IMG/VR virus record: IMGVR_UViG_3300006927_000013
Location: 1-46,201 of that record
Reading direction: 5' to 3' (one strand)
Source of the DNA: a virus
DNA: 46,201 bases
Under the pieces are notes generated by a model. It searched no databases. It was given only the letters and a program-made list of their open reading frames with translations, and was not told where the DNA came from. This document shows positions 1 to 9,458 of the stretch, piece after piece. How positions within the stretch are numbered: position 1 is the stretch's first letter; every line of letters starts with the position of its first letter. The position numbers and the translations under genes were made by a program.

Positions 1-123
1 AAAATATAGCCATACATATACAAATTGTCCTGGTTTAATTATTGTATTGTTATAGTTTACTTGTGTATATTCTGTTGATATATTAACTGCATTTGAAGTA
101 TTCCAAGTATCTCTTGCTCTTAC
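1..123. repeat. Terminal direct repeat, copy 1
   Basis: These 123 bases are identical to 46079-46201. The match runs to both window ends and lies inside a coding frame that continues correctly across the join. It therefore reads as assembly overlap of a circular or terminally redundant genome rather than an internal repeat. The unit length is 46,078 bp. Confidence 0.95.
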
Positions 124-3100
124 AACAATGTTATTATTAGTTGCATTTAATCTAAGTGTAACATTAATAATATTAGTATTACCAGTATTCTCAAATCTAA
201 AGATAGGTGTAAAAGTTTCATTCTCTCTTACGATTGAATAAGCTCCAGTATCTTGATTTTGTATTTCTGCCTCAGTACAATTTTGTTCCTCTATCTCACA
301 AGTAGGGTTTAACCAGAAGTCTGTGAAGTTAAACCATCCTGTATTATTCCAAATCATCCAAGTCATGTTCTTTATTTCTGAATTAATTAATCTTGTCTCG
401 GATTGATTTAAGTGGAAACCAGTATCAAAACAATCTATTCTCCAAAGGAAAGTATTTGTAATAGGTAATCCATCTACCTCAAATTGTCTTTGGTCTGTTA
501 CGTTTGATACATTAAATAATCCAGATGTGTTTAATGCACCATCAATGTATAAACTACAATTAGTTGTATCTGTATTATTTCCACCATAGACATCACTAAA
601 GTAGAAAGTAAAGTTACCATTTGTCTCACTAATGTATGTATTATTTACTGGTGAAGTTAATGTTAGTAATGGAGCTTCATTATCTAAGAAGAATAAATAG
701 TTCTCTTCTCTTATATTTAATCCACCTGATTGTGGGTCTAACTCTATCCTCTCTCCTTTATAACTATCCTTCCATACATCAATATAAACACTATTTTTAT
801 TATGAGTTATATGCCAATTAAATCCATTCTCTACCTCTTCTCTCCAGTGAAGATACTTCTCATGATTAATTACAAATAGTGGGAACTTATCACTTCTATC
901 TTCTATGAAATCATAATCATCAATAACATATCTTATCCTTGTCTTTCCAGGATTATCTACAGTATATTTAATCTTAATATGTTTACCGTCGTTAGTTACT
1001 TCCTTATCAATATTTTTTCCATTGTTTAAATCAACTGTAAAGGATTTATCTCCATCCTCAAGAACTGTCTTTGACGGATTTAAGAAAACGTTTTTTGCTT
1101 TAAAGTTTGGTAACTCTGGACTATCAGATAAATCATCCTCTGCTCTTACATAAACCCTATAGTATCCATTAGCATATCCAGAAGTATCAATTACATCTGT
1201 AATGTTAAATTGTGATTGGTTAATTACGTCGGTTGAATTTGTATAGGTTGGATTACCTGAACTTACATTAAAGATTGTAAGATTAACAAAGTAAAGGTTA
1301 TCATCCTCTACAGTTATATTCATTCTTAAAGTGTATTGCCCTGTTCCATTTAGATAGATTGAAGAGTTATCAGAACTTGGTGCTCTAACATTAAATGATG
1401 GTTGAATCCTATCTATTGTTGCAAAAATTGTTGGTGTACTTCCTTGAGTGTTATATATTGTCGTTGCTGTTACATTAAATATATAATCATCATCATTTAA
1501 TCCAGTCCAATTAATAAATCTCCAATTACCGAAACTACTATCCTGAATTGTTATGTTATGTAATCCTGTTGAGTTGTATAATCTAAATGTAAGGTTAACA
1601 GGTATTAATGCATTCTCATCATAAGATATGTTAGCCCATATTGCTGTTGTATCAAAGTGTGTAGCATTTGTAGTTGTTGGTTCTATGAAATTAATTATAG
1701 GTTCTCCTGTAAAGTTAAAGAAAGAATAACTACTCCAATCTGAATATTGATTCTCAAATATATCATCTGCTATTGTTGTCTCTGCATATAATCTTGTTCT
1801 CCAAGAATAGTTTGCTATAGCTAAACTATCAGTATAATTAAATTCCCAATTAGTAGAATTACTATTAATTAAAGTTGCAGTATCATTTTTAAATTCCAAT
1901 TCAAATAATAATTTTCCTTTATCATATAGGTTAGATATTTCGTCAGTTGTCAAAAGTCTGCTATAAAATAATATTTCATCTATAGTTCCATTAAATAAAG
2001 ATATACCATTCCTTGAACCTACTTGTAATTCACCTGTAGTACTTGCATCTCCAGTCCTTCCTGAAATATCTGTTGTTGAAGCATCTACAACATTATCGAT
2101 ATAATATTTAAATAAACCATCTCTATCCATAGTAAATACAACATGATGCCATTGATTATCATCTACAAGTGTAGTTGAATCTGTAAGACTTGTACTACCT
2201 CCAACTCCAAATGAACCATCTATTTTACCAGAACTTGTGATTCTAAAACTATACCCAAAAGATGATGCATATTTTTCTATAAAATAGTGAGAACTACTTG
2301 CTTCTGGATGTTTAAACCATAATGATATTGAATAATCAGATGTTTTAATATCTAAATCCTCATCATCTCCATAATCTAAATATTGCTTACTTGAATTAAA
2401 ACTAATTCCTTGTCTAACTTTTCCAGTTACATTTGTAGGTGCATTTTCAGGTAATGCAGTTGGTGTTGAAACTGCTTCACTTGTCCCATTTCTTGGATTC
2501 CAATTATCCTCAAAACTCCAATAAGCAACTAAATCCTTATCCCCTATTACATCATTATAACCCCAATCTAACCAAAATAAATCTGAGAGATTAAAGTATG
2601 TAAAATTGTAAGGTATCCTTGAAAGTGTCTCTGGATAAAGTTGTGTATAATTTCCAATAGGTTCACTTGCAAATATCTTAGTTTTAAAATCAGTTTGGTG
2701 TAATAATACATCTGTTAATTTAGGAGTAACATTTGTATCTAAAGTTTCAAATAAAGCTCTATATTGAATATATCTTGCATCTGTTCCATTATATGTAGAG
2801 TTTATTAATTCACCTGTAGCATTTAAGTAATATCCATCTCCTCCTGTTGAGTTTGTCCAATCCCCAAAAGATAAATTACCTTCATTTACAATCAAAGATG
2901 TATTACATCCAACAAAACAAGTTCCCATTCTTGTTTGTAAAACAATAGGATATTTATTTTTAGAAATATTATACATATGGTTTATTTCACCTGCCGATAA
3001 ACTCCTATCCCAGATATGTGTTTCATCTATATTTCCATTAAAGAAAGCAGTAGCTCCATCTCCTCTTGATCCAATCTTAACATTTCCTAAACCACCATAA

Positions 3101-5313
3101 CCACTAACAGTTCCAGAAGTTCCTATACTCACTCCATCTACAAATCCTTCATAAGTTTCAGAACCTCTATCCCAAACCATAACATAATGATGCCATTCTC
3201 CATCTTCATAAGAACCCAATAGGCCCAGAGTTACACTCCTCATCCAAAATATAGAATTATCTATATGAATAATCCAATCCGAAGCATAAGAACCAAAAGC
3301 ATGTGCTTGTGTAAATGCGTAATCTCTATTAGCACCATTAATTTTAACCCAAACAGAAGTTGTAAAATCATTACCACTTAAATTAATATCTAAAGATGTA
3401 TTAATATAATCATCCACACCATCAAAAGTTGTAGCATTATTATCTGGGAATATGGAAGTATTACCTCCAATCATAACCCCTCCACTTGAATTTAAATGAA
3501 TAGAGGTATTTACATAAGAATAATTAACAGCCCCATCCCAACCAAATACTAAACCATCCTGGAAATAATAAGAACTATGAGGTATATCCTGTCCCCAACT
3601 TATTTCACTCATATTTGGATTCTTTCCTAAATCAAATATTTCAGATGTGAAAGTTGCATTATGTTCGTAGTTATTAAGAGTAGGTTGTATTTTCTTTATG
3701 TTCTTTTGATATTCTCTTCTTATTTCATCTGCTGTTAAACTTCTATTCCAAACTCTTACTTCATCAATTTTACCATCAAAAGTATTAGCTCCTTTCAAAC
3801 TTCCAATAAATACCTCTTTAGTTCCAACTACTGGAGTACCTGTATTCTTTCCTAAACGAATCATAACACCGTCTTTATAAATATCAGCAAGTCCTGAACT
3901 ATGTCTCACAAGAACCATATGATACCAATTATTTAAACTAATAGGTCCTCCAGCCCATGTTCTTGTATTTCCACCATTAGAAGACATTTCAAATGTTCCA
4001 CTATTATCAACAGACCAATAAAATTTACCATTATCTATAATTCTACCACGATTACCTTCTCCCCAACCAACAACATAAATCCAAGCAGAAACTGTTACAG
4101 TATTTATTCCTATAAAATCAGAACTTGTATTAATATAATCATTCACACCATCAAACTCAAAAGCTCCACCAATATATCCAGAAGAATTAAACTCAGGACA
4201 AACAGATAAATAATAACAATATCCATTATTATCATATATACTTACATCATCAGTTAAGTTAAAATCTTGAGTATAATTACTATCAAAATGCATTAATAAT
4301 AATGTATCAACTAAATTATTCTCATCATGACTTAATGTTACATTTCCACTTTCAAAAGTTAAATTTCCAAAGTTAGTAGTTCCATTACTAAAATCTCCAA
4401 TAGTTGTATCTATAATAAATCTATTTGTGGAATTGATTCCATTCCTTTGACAATATATTTCATCACCTTTCATGAAATTATTTGATAAAAAACTTGAAGA
4501 ATTCACTCCTTGTGCTATATCATTTTTATACCAATCATAAGTATCTATATTTAACATAGAACTTGCATTATTACAATAAAGGGTTGAGTTTGTCCTTGAT
4601 ACTGTAAAATCCCTATAATTTAATGTAGATTCAGTATTAACCCATGAGGAATTTTGTTGTTCTAAACTCTGAGTAAATTCTTCACCTAAATAAATAGTGG
4701 GGTCGTAATCAAAAGTTCCTGTAAAAGGTAATGTCATAATATCTAATCTACCATTATCATATCTTCTTACATAGCTTATCTTCTCAGAATCTACAGCCCA
4801 ATCTAATTTGTAATCATTCTCTAAATCAGTATTATAATCAAACTTCTCTTGATTCTTTGAGTAAATTAAATCCCCTTCAAATAGGTCAAGTGAAGAATAC
4901 TTTAATCTGATTCTACATCTACTATCTTCATCATCTGGAATCCATTCAAGAGCCTCTTTGATTTTATTATCATTGATAACAAACTTCCTAACTAAATCCC
5001 CTTTAGAATAATGTATAACTTGACTAATATAGTGATTAGAATTGTCGTTATAATAAGAAAGATTATCATACTTCTCTCCTCTTGACTTGTAGACCTTCTT
5101 GTACCCCCTATCATAACATTCCGGGGAGTAGTAGTTCTCCAGGACCTTATATCTTCCATCATATAACTTAAAGACTCCATTGTTATATTTTACTTTAACA
5201 CTATCATCTTGTAATCTAATTTCAAATGATTCTGAATCAATATATAATTTAATTCCACTAGCAAGAACTATTACGATTAAAGTACTAACGATTAGCCAGT
5301 TTGTTTGTCTCAT
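1..5313 (-). CDS. Giant secreted protein with three LamG (concanavalin A-like) domains; probable adhesin/receptor-binding protein
   Basis: The frame is open from ATG at 5313 to the window edge, then continues in frame from 46078 to a TAA at 46016-46018, giving about 1791 aa. Residues 5-20 form a hydrophobic signal or anchor (LIVSTLIVIVLASG). Three LamG/concanavalin A-like lectin domains follow at about residues 370-535, 615-775 and 955-1130. Each has the DGVNDYIN-type opening, an internal WxHxVxVxD strand and a closing IDEVRxWNRxLxxxEI motif. The rest is Asn/Thr-rich beta modules, including one with TLTSPVNNTYI, a pattern common in DPANN surface proteins. N-x-S/T sequons are very frequent. 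LamG domains bind glycans or other ligands, so attachment to host surface sugars is likely, but the virion location is inferred. The gene lies between head genes and the neck/tail operon. Because the frame is cut by the window edge it is easily missed in a linear annotation. Confidence 0.9.
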   Translation of the reverse strand, partial: MRQTNWLIVSTLIVIVLASGIKLYIDSESFEIRLQDDSVKVKYNNGVFKLYDGRYKVLENYYSPECYDRGYKKVYKSRGEKYDNLSYYNDNSNHYISQVIHYSKGDLVRKFVINDNKIKEALEWIPDDEDSRCRIRLKYSSLDLFEGDLIYSKNQEKFDYNTDLENDYKLDWAVDSEKISYVRRYDNGRLDIMTLPFTGTFDYDPTIYLGEEFTQSLEQQNSSWVNTESTLNYRDFTVSRTNSTLYCNNASSMLNIDTYDWYKNDIAQGVNSSSFLSNNFMKGDEIYCQRNGINSTNRFIIDTTIGDFSNGTTNFGNLTFESGNVTLSHDENNLVDTLLLMHFDSNYTQDFNLTDDVSIYDNNGYCYYLSVCPEFNSSGYIGGAFEFDGVNDYINTSSDFIGINTVTVSAWIYVVGWGEGNRGRIIDNGKFYWSVDNSGTFEMSSNGGNTRTWAGGPISLNNWYHMVLVRHSSGLADIYKDGVMIRLGKNTGTPVVGTKEVFIGSLKGANTFDGKIDEVRVWNRSLTADEIRREYQKNIKKIQPTLNNYEHNATFTSEIFDLGKNPNMSEISWGQDIPHSSYYFQDGLVFGWDGAVNYSYVNTSIHLNSSGGVMIGGNTSIFPDNNATTFDGVDDYINTSLDINLSGNDFTTSVWVKINGANRDYAFTQAHAFGSYASDWIIHIDNSIFWMRSVTLGLLGSYEDGEWHHYVMVWDRGSETYEGFVDGVSIGTSGTVSGYGGLGNVKIGSRGDGATAFFNGNIDETHIWDRSLSAGEINHMYNISKNKYPIVLQTRMGTCFVGCNTSLIVNEGNLSFGDWTNSTGGDGYYLNATGELINSTYNGTDARYIQYRALFETLDTNVTPKLTDVLLHQTDFKTKIFASEPIGNYTQLYPETLSRIPYNFTYFNLSDLFWLDWGYNDVIGDKDLVAYWSFEDNWNPRNGTSEAVSTPTALPENAPTNVTGKVRQGISFNSSKQYLDYGDDEDLDIKTSDYSISLWFKHPEASSSHYFIEKYASSFGYSFRITSSGKIDGSFGVGGSTSLTDSTTLVDDNQWHHVVFTMDRDGLFKYYIDNVVDASTTDISGRTGDASTTGELQVGSRNGISLFNGTIDEILFYSRLLTTDEISNLYDKGKLLFELEFKNDTATLINSNSTNWEFNYTDSLAIANYSWRTRLYAETTIADDIFENQYSDWSSYSFFNFTGEPIINFIEPTTTNATHFDTTAIWANISYDENALIPVNLTFRLYNSTGLHNITIQDSSFGNWRFINWTGLNDDDYIFNVTATTIYNTQGSTPTIFATIDRIQPSFNVRAPSSDNSSIYLNGTGQYTLRMNITVEDDNLYFVNLTIFNVSSGNPTYTNSTDVINQSQFNITDVIDTSGYANGYYRVYVRAEDDLSDSPELPNFKAKNVFLNPSKTVLEDGDKSFTVDLNNGKNIDKEVTNDGKHIKIKYTVDNPGKTRIRYVIDDYDFIEDRSDKFPLFVINHEKYLHWREEVENGFNWHITHNKNSVYIDVWKDSYKGERIELDPQSGGLNIREENYLFFLDNEAPLLTLTSPVNNTYISETNGNFTFYFSDVYGGNNTDTTNCSLYIDGALNTSGLFNVSNVTDQRQFEVDGLPITNTFLWRIDCFDTGFHLNQSETRLINSEIKNMTWMIWNNTGWFNFTDFWLNPTCEIEEQNCTEAEIQNQDTGAYSIVRENETFTPIFRFENTGNTNIINVTLRLNATNNNIVVRARDTWNTSNAVNISTEYTQVNYNNTIIKPGQFVYVWLYF

Positions 5314-5329
5314 TCATCTGCTTATTTAT

Positions 5330-6076
5330 TTATTTTTTCTTTTTATAATGTTCTGCTTCATCTTTCTTCATTGCTGTCTTTAACATCTTCATTGCTCTCT
5401 TTGGATCTTTCCTTTTAATAGCCCAGTATTTAACTAAGCCAATAAAAGACTTACCCCATTTGTATTTGCTTTCAAGCACTGTTGCTACAAGAACAATTAA
5501 AGCACCATAAATACTATACCACCAAGCTGAACCCCCTTCCTCTGGGTCATCATCATCTTTTGGTTCTTCAGTACAATCAGCTTCATTCCAAACCATCGCA
5601 CCATTCCAACATTGGTATTTTGTTTTAAAATCATCAGCGTCTCTTTCAACACCATCTTTATCTATAACGATTGCACCTTTCTCAAGATCAATCTTAACTA
5701 AACATGATACATCAACAGGACATTCTTTTCCTATTTCATATGAAGTATAACAATGATCACCTGTTCCTTCTTGACATATTCTAACACCTATTCTATCTCC
5801 ATAATCCCCTCTTGCATTATATTCATAACTTAATACTGTGTATGGCCTTCCTTCCTCACTTAATGAGAAAATAGCTCTACCGGTTTTTTCAGTAATAAAA
5901 GAGTCTTCAATATCAGGTTTATAATCCATATTATTTATCTTAACAATTATATCATCTAACGCAACTCCTCCAGATGTAACTTCAACTTGAAACACATAAG
6001 GTGGTGAAGGTCCAGCACTTACTACTATACTTAACATAAACATAAATACAATTAAAAATGGAATTATCTTTTTCAT
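5330..6076 (-). CDS. Secreted, C-terminally membrane-anchored protein
   Basis: 248 aa. Residues 1-21 form a signal peptide (MKKIIPFLIVFMFMLSIVVSA). The next ~165 residues are extracellular, with several Cys suggesting disulfides (for example CQEGTGDHC and CPVDVSC). They resemble a carboxypeptidase-regulatory-like beta-sandwich at residues 28-90. An acidic linker (KDDDDPEE) precedes a transmembrane helix near residues 186-205 (WWYSIYGALIVLVATVL) and a Lys-rich cytoplasmic tail. ATG overlaps the stop of the upstream gene by one base. With both neighbours also secreted, this may be a virus-encoded host-surface or virion-surface protein. No specific family is recognised. Confidence 0.75.
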   Translation of the reverse strand: MKKIIPFLIVFMFMLSIVVSAGPSPPYVFQVEVTSGGVALDDIIVKINNMDYKPDIEDSFITEKTGRAIFSLSEEGRPYTVLSYEYNARGDYGDRIGVRICQEGTGDHCYTSYEIGKECPVDVSCLVKIDLEKGAIVIDKDGVERDADDFKTKYQCWNGAMVWNEADCTEEPKDDDDPEEGGSAWWYSIYGALIVLVATVLESKYKWGKSFIGLVKYWAIKRKDPKRAMKMLKTAMKKDEAEHYKKKK

Positions 6077-8118
6077 TATCCTGCTCCTCCTTTAGTTCTG
6101 TTCCAAACTGTTTCACCTGGTATGGTTTCATTTTTATTATTAACCCACCATGCTTCACCATAATCTAATGATATTCCATCATTTATATCCCAGTACATTC
6201 TGAATGGAACAAAGGTATTATTATTATTTCCATCTCCTAATGCTGAGTTATTGATGTATGATAACATTTGTGTATTGTTATCTGCATTCCAAGTACCATC
6301 TGGACTATCTCCATTCTCAAAACTTATCTGTAATTCTGTAAAGTTAATCCTTGAAAAGTTCATAGCTAAAGATACTAATTGGTATCCATCATTATTTCTT
6401 CTTGATAAGTTATAATCACCAAGTACTTCATTATTCATACTTGTATTCCAAGTCCAATATCTTTCTTCCCAGTTAGAAGGTGATGTTGTACTATTAATAT
6501 AAGCAACTATTACTTCTCCTCTTGATACATTGTAGTATTGGTTTGTTGAACTTCCAGCTACATATGTAACCCAACTATGTGAATTATTAAAGATGTATAC
6601 TATCTCTGCATCTGTTTCAGTTGCTATACTTCCTAATGTTATATTTAATGCAGGTGTACTATCTCTAATTACACCACAATAATTATATCCTTCATATAAT
6701 ACTGCACAAGTCTCATCTGCTGCATACCATGCTGTGTTATTGTTAACATCAAATACAGTAGAGTTTCTATTACCTGCTCTATCATATACAGTCATATTAT
6801 AAGTGTAGTTCATTTCCCAAGCAAGATTACTTGCGAAGATTGTACCATAACTCATATTTGTTGTTGAATCATTTACCTGTCCAAAGAAACTTCCACTTGA
6901 GTTATACATCTCTAATGCATAAGTTAAGAAGTTATTTTCTATTGAAGGTAAATGAGTAATGTTTGGTTGCCTATCAGATTGATACCTTGCTAACGGAATT
7001 GTTAAACTTGGTATTGTTGGGAATGTACTATCTACATTAACTGCATAACCACTTAGGTTTGTAGCAGCATTTCCTAAACTATCTACACAACCTATTGTAT
7101 AATAATAAGGTGTTTCGTAAACAGTATCCTCTAATGCAACTGTAAATGTATTTGTTGCTCCGGATTCAATAGCACTATCTGTTTGATTAAGTACTAAGGT
7201 TTGTCCACCTTGTGTTGTATCTAACCATAAATAACATTCACTAATGAATTCATCTGTAGGTTTGTATGTAATTGCAGTAGACTTTGTTTTACTCCAGGAG
7301 TTATTTGCAAGTACTGTTTCTAATGTTGGTGCTGTTGCATCTACAAAGAATATTGTTGTTGCACTATTTCCTAATCTTCCAGAGTCATCTGTAAAGTTCC
7401 AGTAATAAGATATATACCCATCTGGGAAACCATCAACTACAAAGTTTCCAGCTTCTGTATCATTAGTATAACTAAAGGAATTATTCTCTATGAAAGTTCC
7501 AGATTCGTTTGTGTATAAAGCACCATTATTTGGATTAGTTTCTACTGCTGTAGCATTAAATGTAATACTGTTTGTTGTGAAATTACCAGCTGTTGTATAA
7601 GATGGTGGCCAATTAACAGTAACTACAGGATTTATTGTATCTACTTTAAATGTGTAAGTATCACTTGTAAAACTTATGTTTGAACAATTAGCATAGTAAT
7701 CTGTAATAACAGAATTGTTTGTAAATTTCCAATAATACTCCCAACCCTCTGCTGGACTCTCTCCAACACTTGTAATATTATATTGATTTATAGTTCCATT
7801 AGCTATGTAAGCTAAAGTTGTAATATTTTCTACGAATACTCCGTCGCTTCCTCCTTCAAAGAATTCAGCAAACATTGTAACGTTATAAGAAGTTCCGGAT
7901 AATCCATCACCAGTTACATTTGTTCTTTGTGTACATGAATCACCTTGCATATTATATTGAGGTGTAATATTTGAATATAAAATTGCAGTTTGACTCCAAG
8001 CTGCTGATATTGGTTTATTATCTACACTAACTGTGTAGGATACTGCATAAACTGCACCTATAAAAAGTAAAGCTGCAAAAAATACTATTAATAATGATTT
8101 CATTTGAGATTTTACCAT
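6076..8118 (-). CDS. Large secreted Asn/Thr-rich, sequon-dense surface or spike protein
   Basis: 680 aa from the ATG at 8118. This start lies 2 nt after the upstream stop and has GGAGGT about 13 nt before it. A longer in-frame ATG at 8169 would overlap the upstream gene and place 17 residues before the signal. Residues 1-26 form a signal peptide (SLLIVFFAALLFIGAVYA). The rest is a string of Ig/Big-like beta modules with recurring YYWNFTDDSG and FFVDATAPT motifs, the pattern of DPANN extracellular repeat proteins. N-x-S/T sequons are dense. There are scattered Cys but no TM at the C-terminus. Probably a virion spike or a protein displayed on the host surface, acting with the LamG protein two genes downstream. 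Confidence 0.75.
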   Translation of the reverse strand: MVKSQMKSLLIVFFAALLFIGAVYAVSYTVSVDNKPISAAWSQTAILYSNITPQYNMQGDSCTQRTNVTGDGLSGTSYNVTMFAEFFEGGSDGVFVENITTLAYIANGTINQYNITSVGESPAEGWEYYWKFTNNSVITDYYANCSNISFTSDTYTFKVDTINPVVTVNWPPSYTTAGNFTTNSITFNATAVETNPNNGALYTNESGTFIENNSFSYTNDTEAGNFVVDGFPDGYISYYWNFTDDSGRLGNSATTIFFVDATAPTLETVLANNSWSKTKSTAITYKPTDEFISECYLWLDTTQGGQTLVLNQTDSAIESGATNTFTVALEDTVYETPYYYTIGCVDSLGNAATNLSGYAVNVDSTFPTIPSLTIPLARYQSDRQPNITHLPSIENNFLTYALEMYNSSGSFFGQVNDSTTNMSYGTIFASNLAWEMNYTYNMTVYDRAGNRNSTVFDVNNNTAWYAADETCAVLYEGYNYCGVIRDSTPALNITLGSIATETDAEIVYIFNNSHSWVTYVAGSSTNQYYNVSRGEVIVAYINSTTSPSNWEERYWTWNTSMNNEVLGDYNLSRRNNDGYQLVSLAMNFSRINFTELQISFENGDSPDGTWNADNNTQMLSYINNSALGDGNNNNTFVPFRMYWDINDGISLDYGEAWWVNNKNETIPGETVWNRTKGGAG

Positions 8119-8119
8119 T

Positions 8120-8443
8120 TTAAATACTTGTACCTCCTGTTGGGTTTGGTTCAGTAGTAACTTCAACACTTCCTTGTCCAGATGTACCTACTGTATGTGT
8201 TGTGCTACCTGACTTAACTGTACCAATTATTTTAACTTCAATAACATCTCCAATTTGAACTTTTGTTGGGAAGTTTGCTAAATCAACTAATGCCCTCTTA
8301 GTAGATGTAAGCACTACTTGTTTATTTTTAATTCTTCTAAAAGTATCACCATTAGATCTATTCTTAAATGATACAATATCATATTGAGAACCTGTAGTTG
8401 CTTCAACTGATAAATTATAGTTTGTTCTTCTTGCTCCTGCCAT
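8120..8443 (-). CDS. Small structural-cluster protein, unknown
   Basis: 107 aa, opening MAGARRTNYNLSVEATTG. It is predicted beta-rich and ends in a flexible G/T/S/P-rich tail (TTEPNPTGGTSI). The ATG shares its first base with the stop of the preceding gene at 8443. Position downstream of the capsid gene suggests a head decoration or head-completion protein. No family is recognised. Confidence 0.6.
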   Translation of the reverse strand: MAGARRTNYNLSVEATTGSQYDIVSFKNRSNGDTFRRIKNKQVVLTSTKRALVDLANFPTKVQIGDVIEVKIIGTVKSGSTTHTVGTSGQGSVEVTTEPNPTGGTSI

Positions 8444-8787
8444 TATATAATTAACACACTGATTACAGAATCAGCTGCCCCCCCTAATAATTTTAATGAT
8501 GTAAATGAATGCATAACAGTTTTATTAAAATCTATTTTAAAACCACCCGTTTGTGTTGATCCTTCTTCATCTACAACTATTGCATCTTCTAATTCGTTTT
8601 CGTTAATGTCTGTAATGAAAATTGGTGTAGAAACCTTCAAAACCAAATTTGTAAAAGATGAATCAGAATATAAGTTTAGATAAACATTATTAGCGTCGTT
8701 AGTTCCAACTCCTTTATGAACTGTTAGTTCTGCTCCTGCAGATAATGTCTGTTGTATGTGTTCTATGAATTTAAATGCTGATACCAT
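8443..8787 (-). CDS. Small structural-cluster protein, unknown
   Basis: 114 aa, beta-rich, with no signal or TM and a hydrophobic C-terminus (DSVISVLII). It sits between two other small capsid-proximal genes and is translationally coupled to the next. It could be a decoration protein, since such proteins commonly follow HK97-type capsid genes. The assignment rests on position only. Confidence 0.6.
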   Translation of the reverse strand: MVSAFKFIEHIQQTLSAGAELTVHKGVGTNDANNVYLNLYSDSSFTNLVLKVSTPIFITDINENELEDAIVVDEEGSTQTGGFKIDFNKTVMHSFTSLKLLGGAADSVISVLII

Positions 8788-8789
8788 GT

Positions 8790-9197
8790 TTAGTTGGTCT
8801 CCAGGATTTGTTCAACCCTTTGTTTTTCAATTCTTCCTATTTTCTCTACGCCCCTTTTAGTTAATAAATCTATCTGTTCTTTTTTATTAAGAGAATATGC
8901 TTCTTTCTCGGTATATTGTTTTGGCTTTGGTTGTTTCTTCCTAACTATGGCATCTACCTTTTTTGGCACAGCCTTTTTATGAATCTTACCTGTATTAGGT
9001 TTCGCAACATCAACTCTACCACTTTTACCATCGAGATAACTCACATATTCTTGATTGCCCCTTTCTAAAATTAGTACAAGAGGTAAAGGTAATTCTTCAC
9101 CCTCCTTAAACCAAGTTGTTTTACTTCTGTCAACTTCTTTATCATTAAATCTCCATGTAGGGAATTCAAAATCAAATGAGGCTATTGCTGACCCCAT
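8790..9197 (-). CDS. Hypothetical head-cluster protein with basic linker and small C-terminal helical motif
   Basis: 135 aa. The N-terminal ~65 residues are a compact acidic/aromatic region (FDFEFPTWRFNDKEV). A Lys/Pro-rich linker spans residues 68-95. The last ~40 residues (YSLNKKEQIDLLTKRGV and on) resemble a HeH/LEM or Rho-N-like helix-extension-helix, a motif often fused to phage head proteins. The function is not established. The gene lies 2 nt from its upstream neighbour. Confidence 0.6.
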   Translation of the reverse strand: MGSAIASFDFEFPTWRFNDKEVDRSKTTWFKEGEELPLPLVLILERGNQEYVSYLDGKSGRVDVAKPNTGKIHKKAVPKKVDAIVRKKQPKPKQYTEKEAYSLNKKEQIDLLTKRGVEKIGRIEKQRVEQILETN

Positions 9198-9198
9198 T

Positions 9199-9441
9199 TT
9201 AATTTAAATCTCCTATAATCAATAGATTTAGTGTATCTCCACTTGTAGATGTTATAGTAATAGTACCCCCACTCTTTGAGGTTTTAACACCTTTCTCTGT
9301 AGTCTCATTATCTACCCAACAACCTTTAACACTTTTGAATTTACTTACAAAAGTATCACTTGCTCCTGTTGTAGTTACATTTACGAATTGCATAAAGGGT
9401 AATAATCCTTCACTCAAATCCCAGTTTTTAGTTACTGCCAT
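9199..9441 (-). CDS. Small protein next to capsid gene, possible decoration protein
   Basis: 80 aa, Thr/Ser/Gly-rich and mostly beta (SGGTITITSTSGDTLNLLI). It is the first gene after the capsid fusion, 17 nt downstream of it. Position and composition fit a small capsid decoration protein, but no family is recognised. Confidence 0.6.
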   Translation of the reverse strand: MAVTKNWDLSEGLLPFMQFVNVTTTGASDTFVSKFKSVKGCWVDNETTEKGVKTSKSGGTITITSTSGDTLNLLIIGDLN

Positions 9442-9458
9442 ATTCTATTTACCTCCAA

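Noticed and set aside
636-821. Plus-strand ORF of 61 codons inside the LamG gene
   Set aside because: Lies antisense to a clear, motif-bearing frame and has no RBS; treated as a shadow. The same applies to 4992-5180 (minus, other frame) and 5180-5383 (plus).
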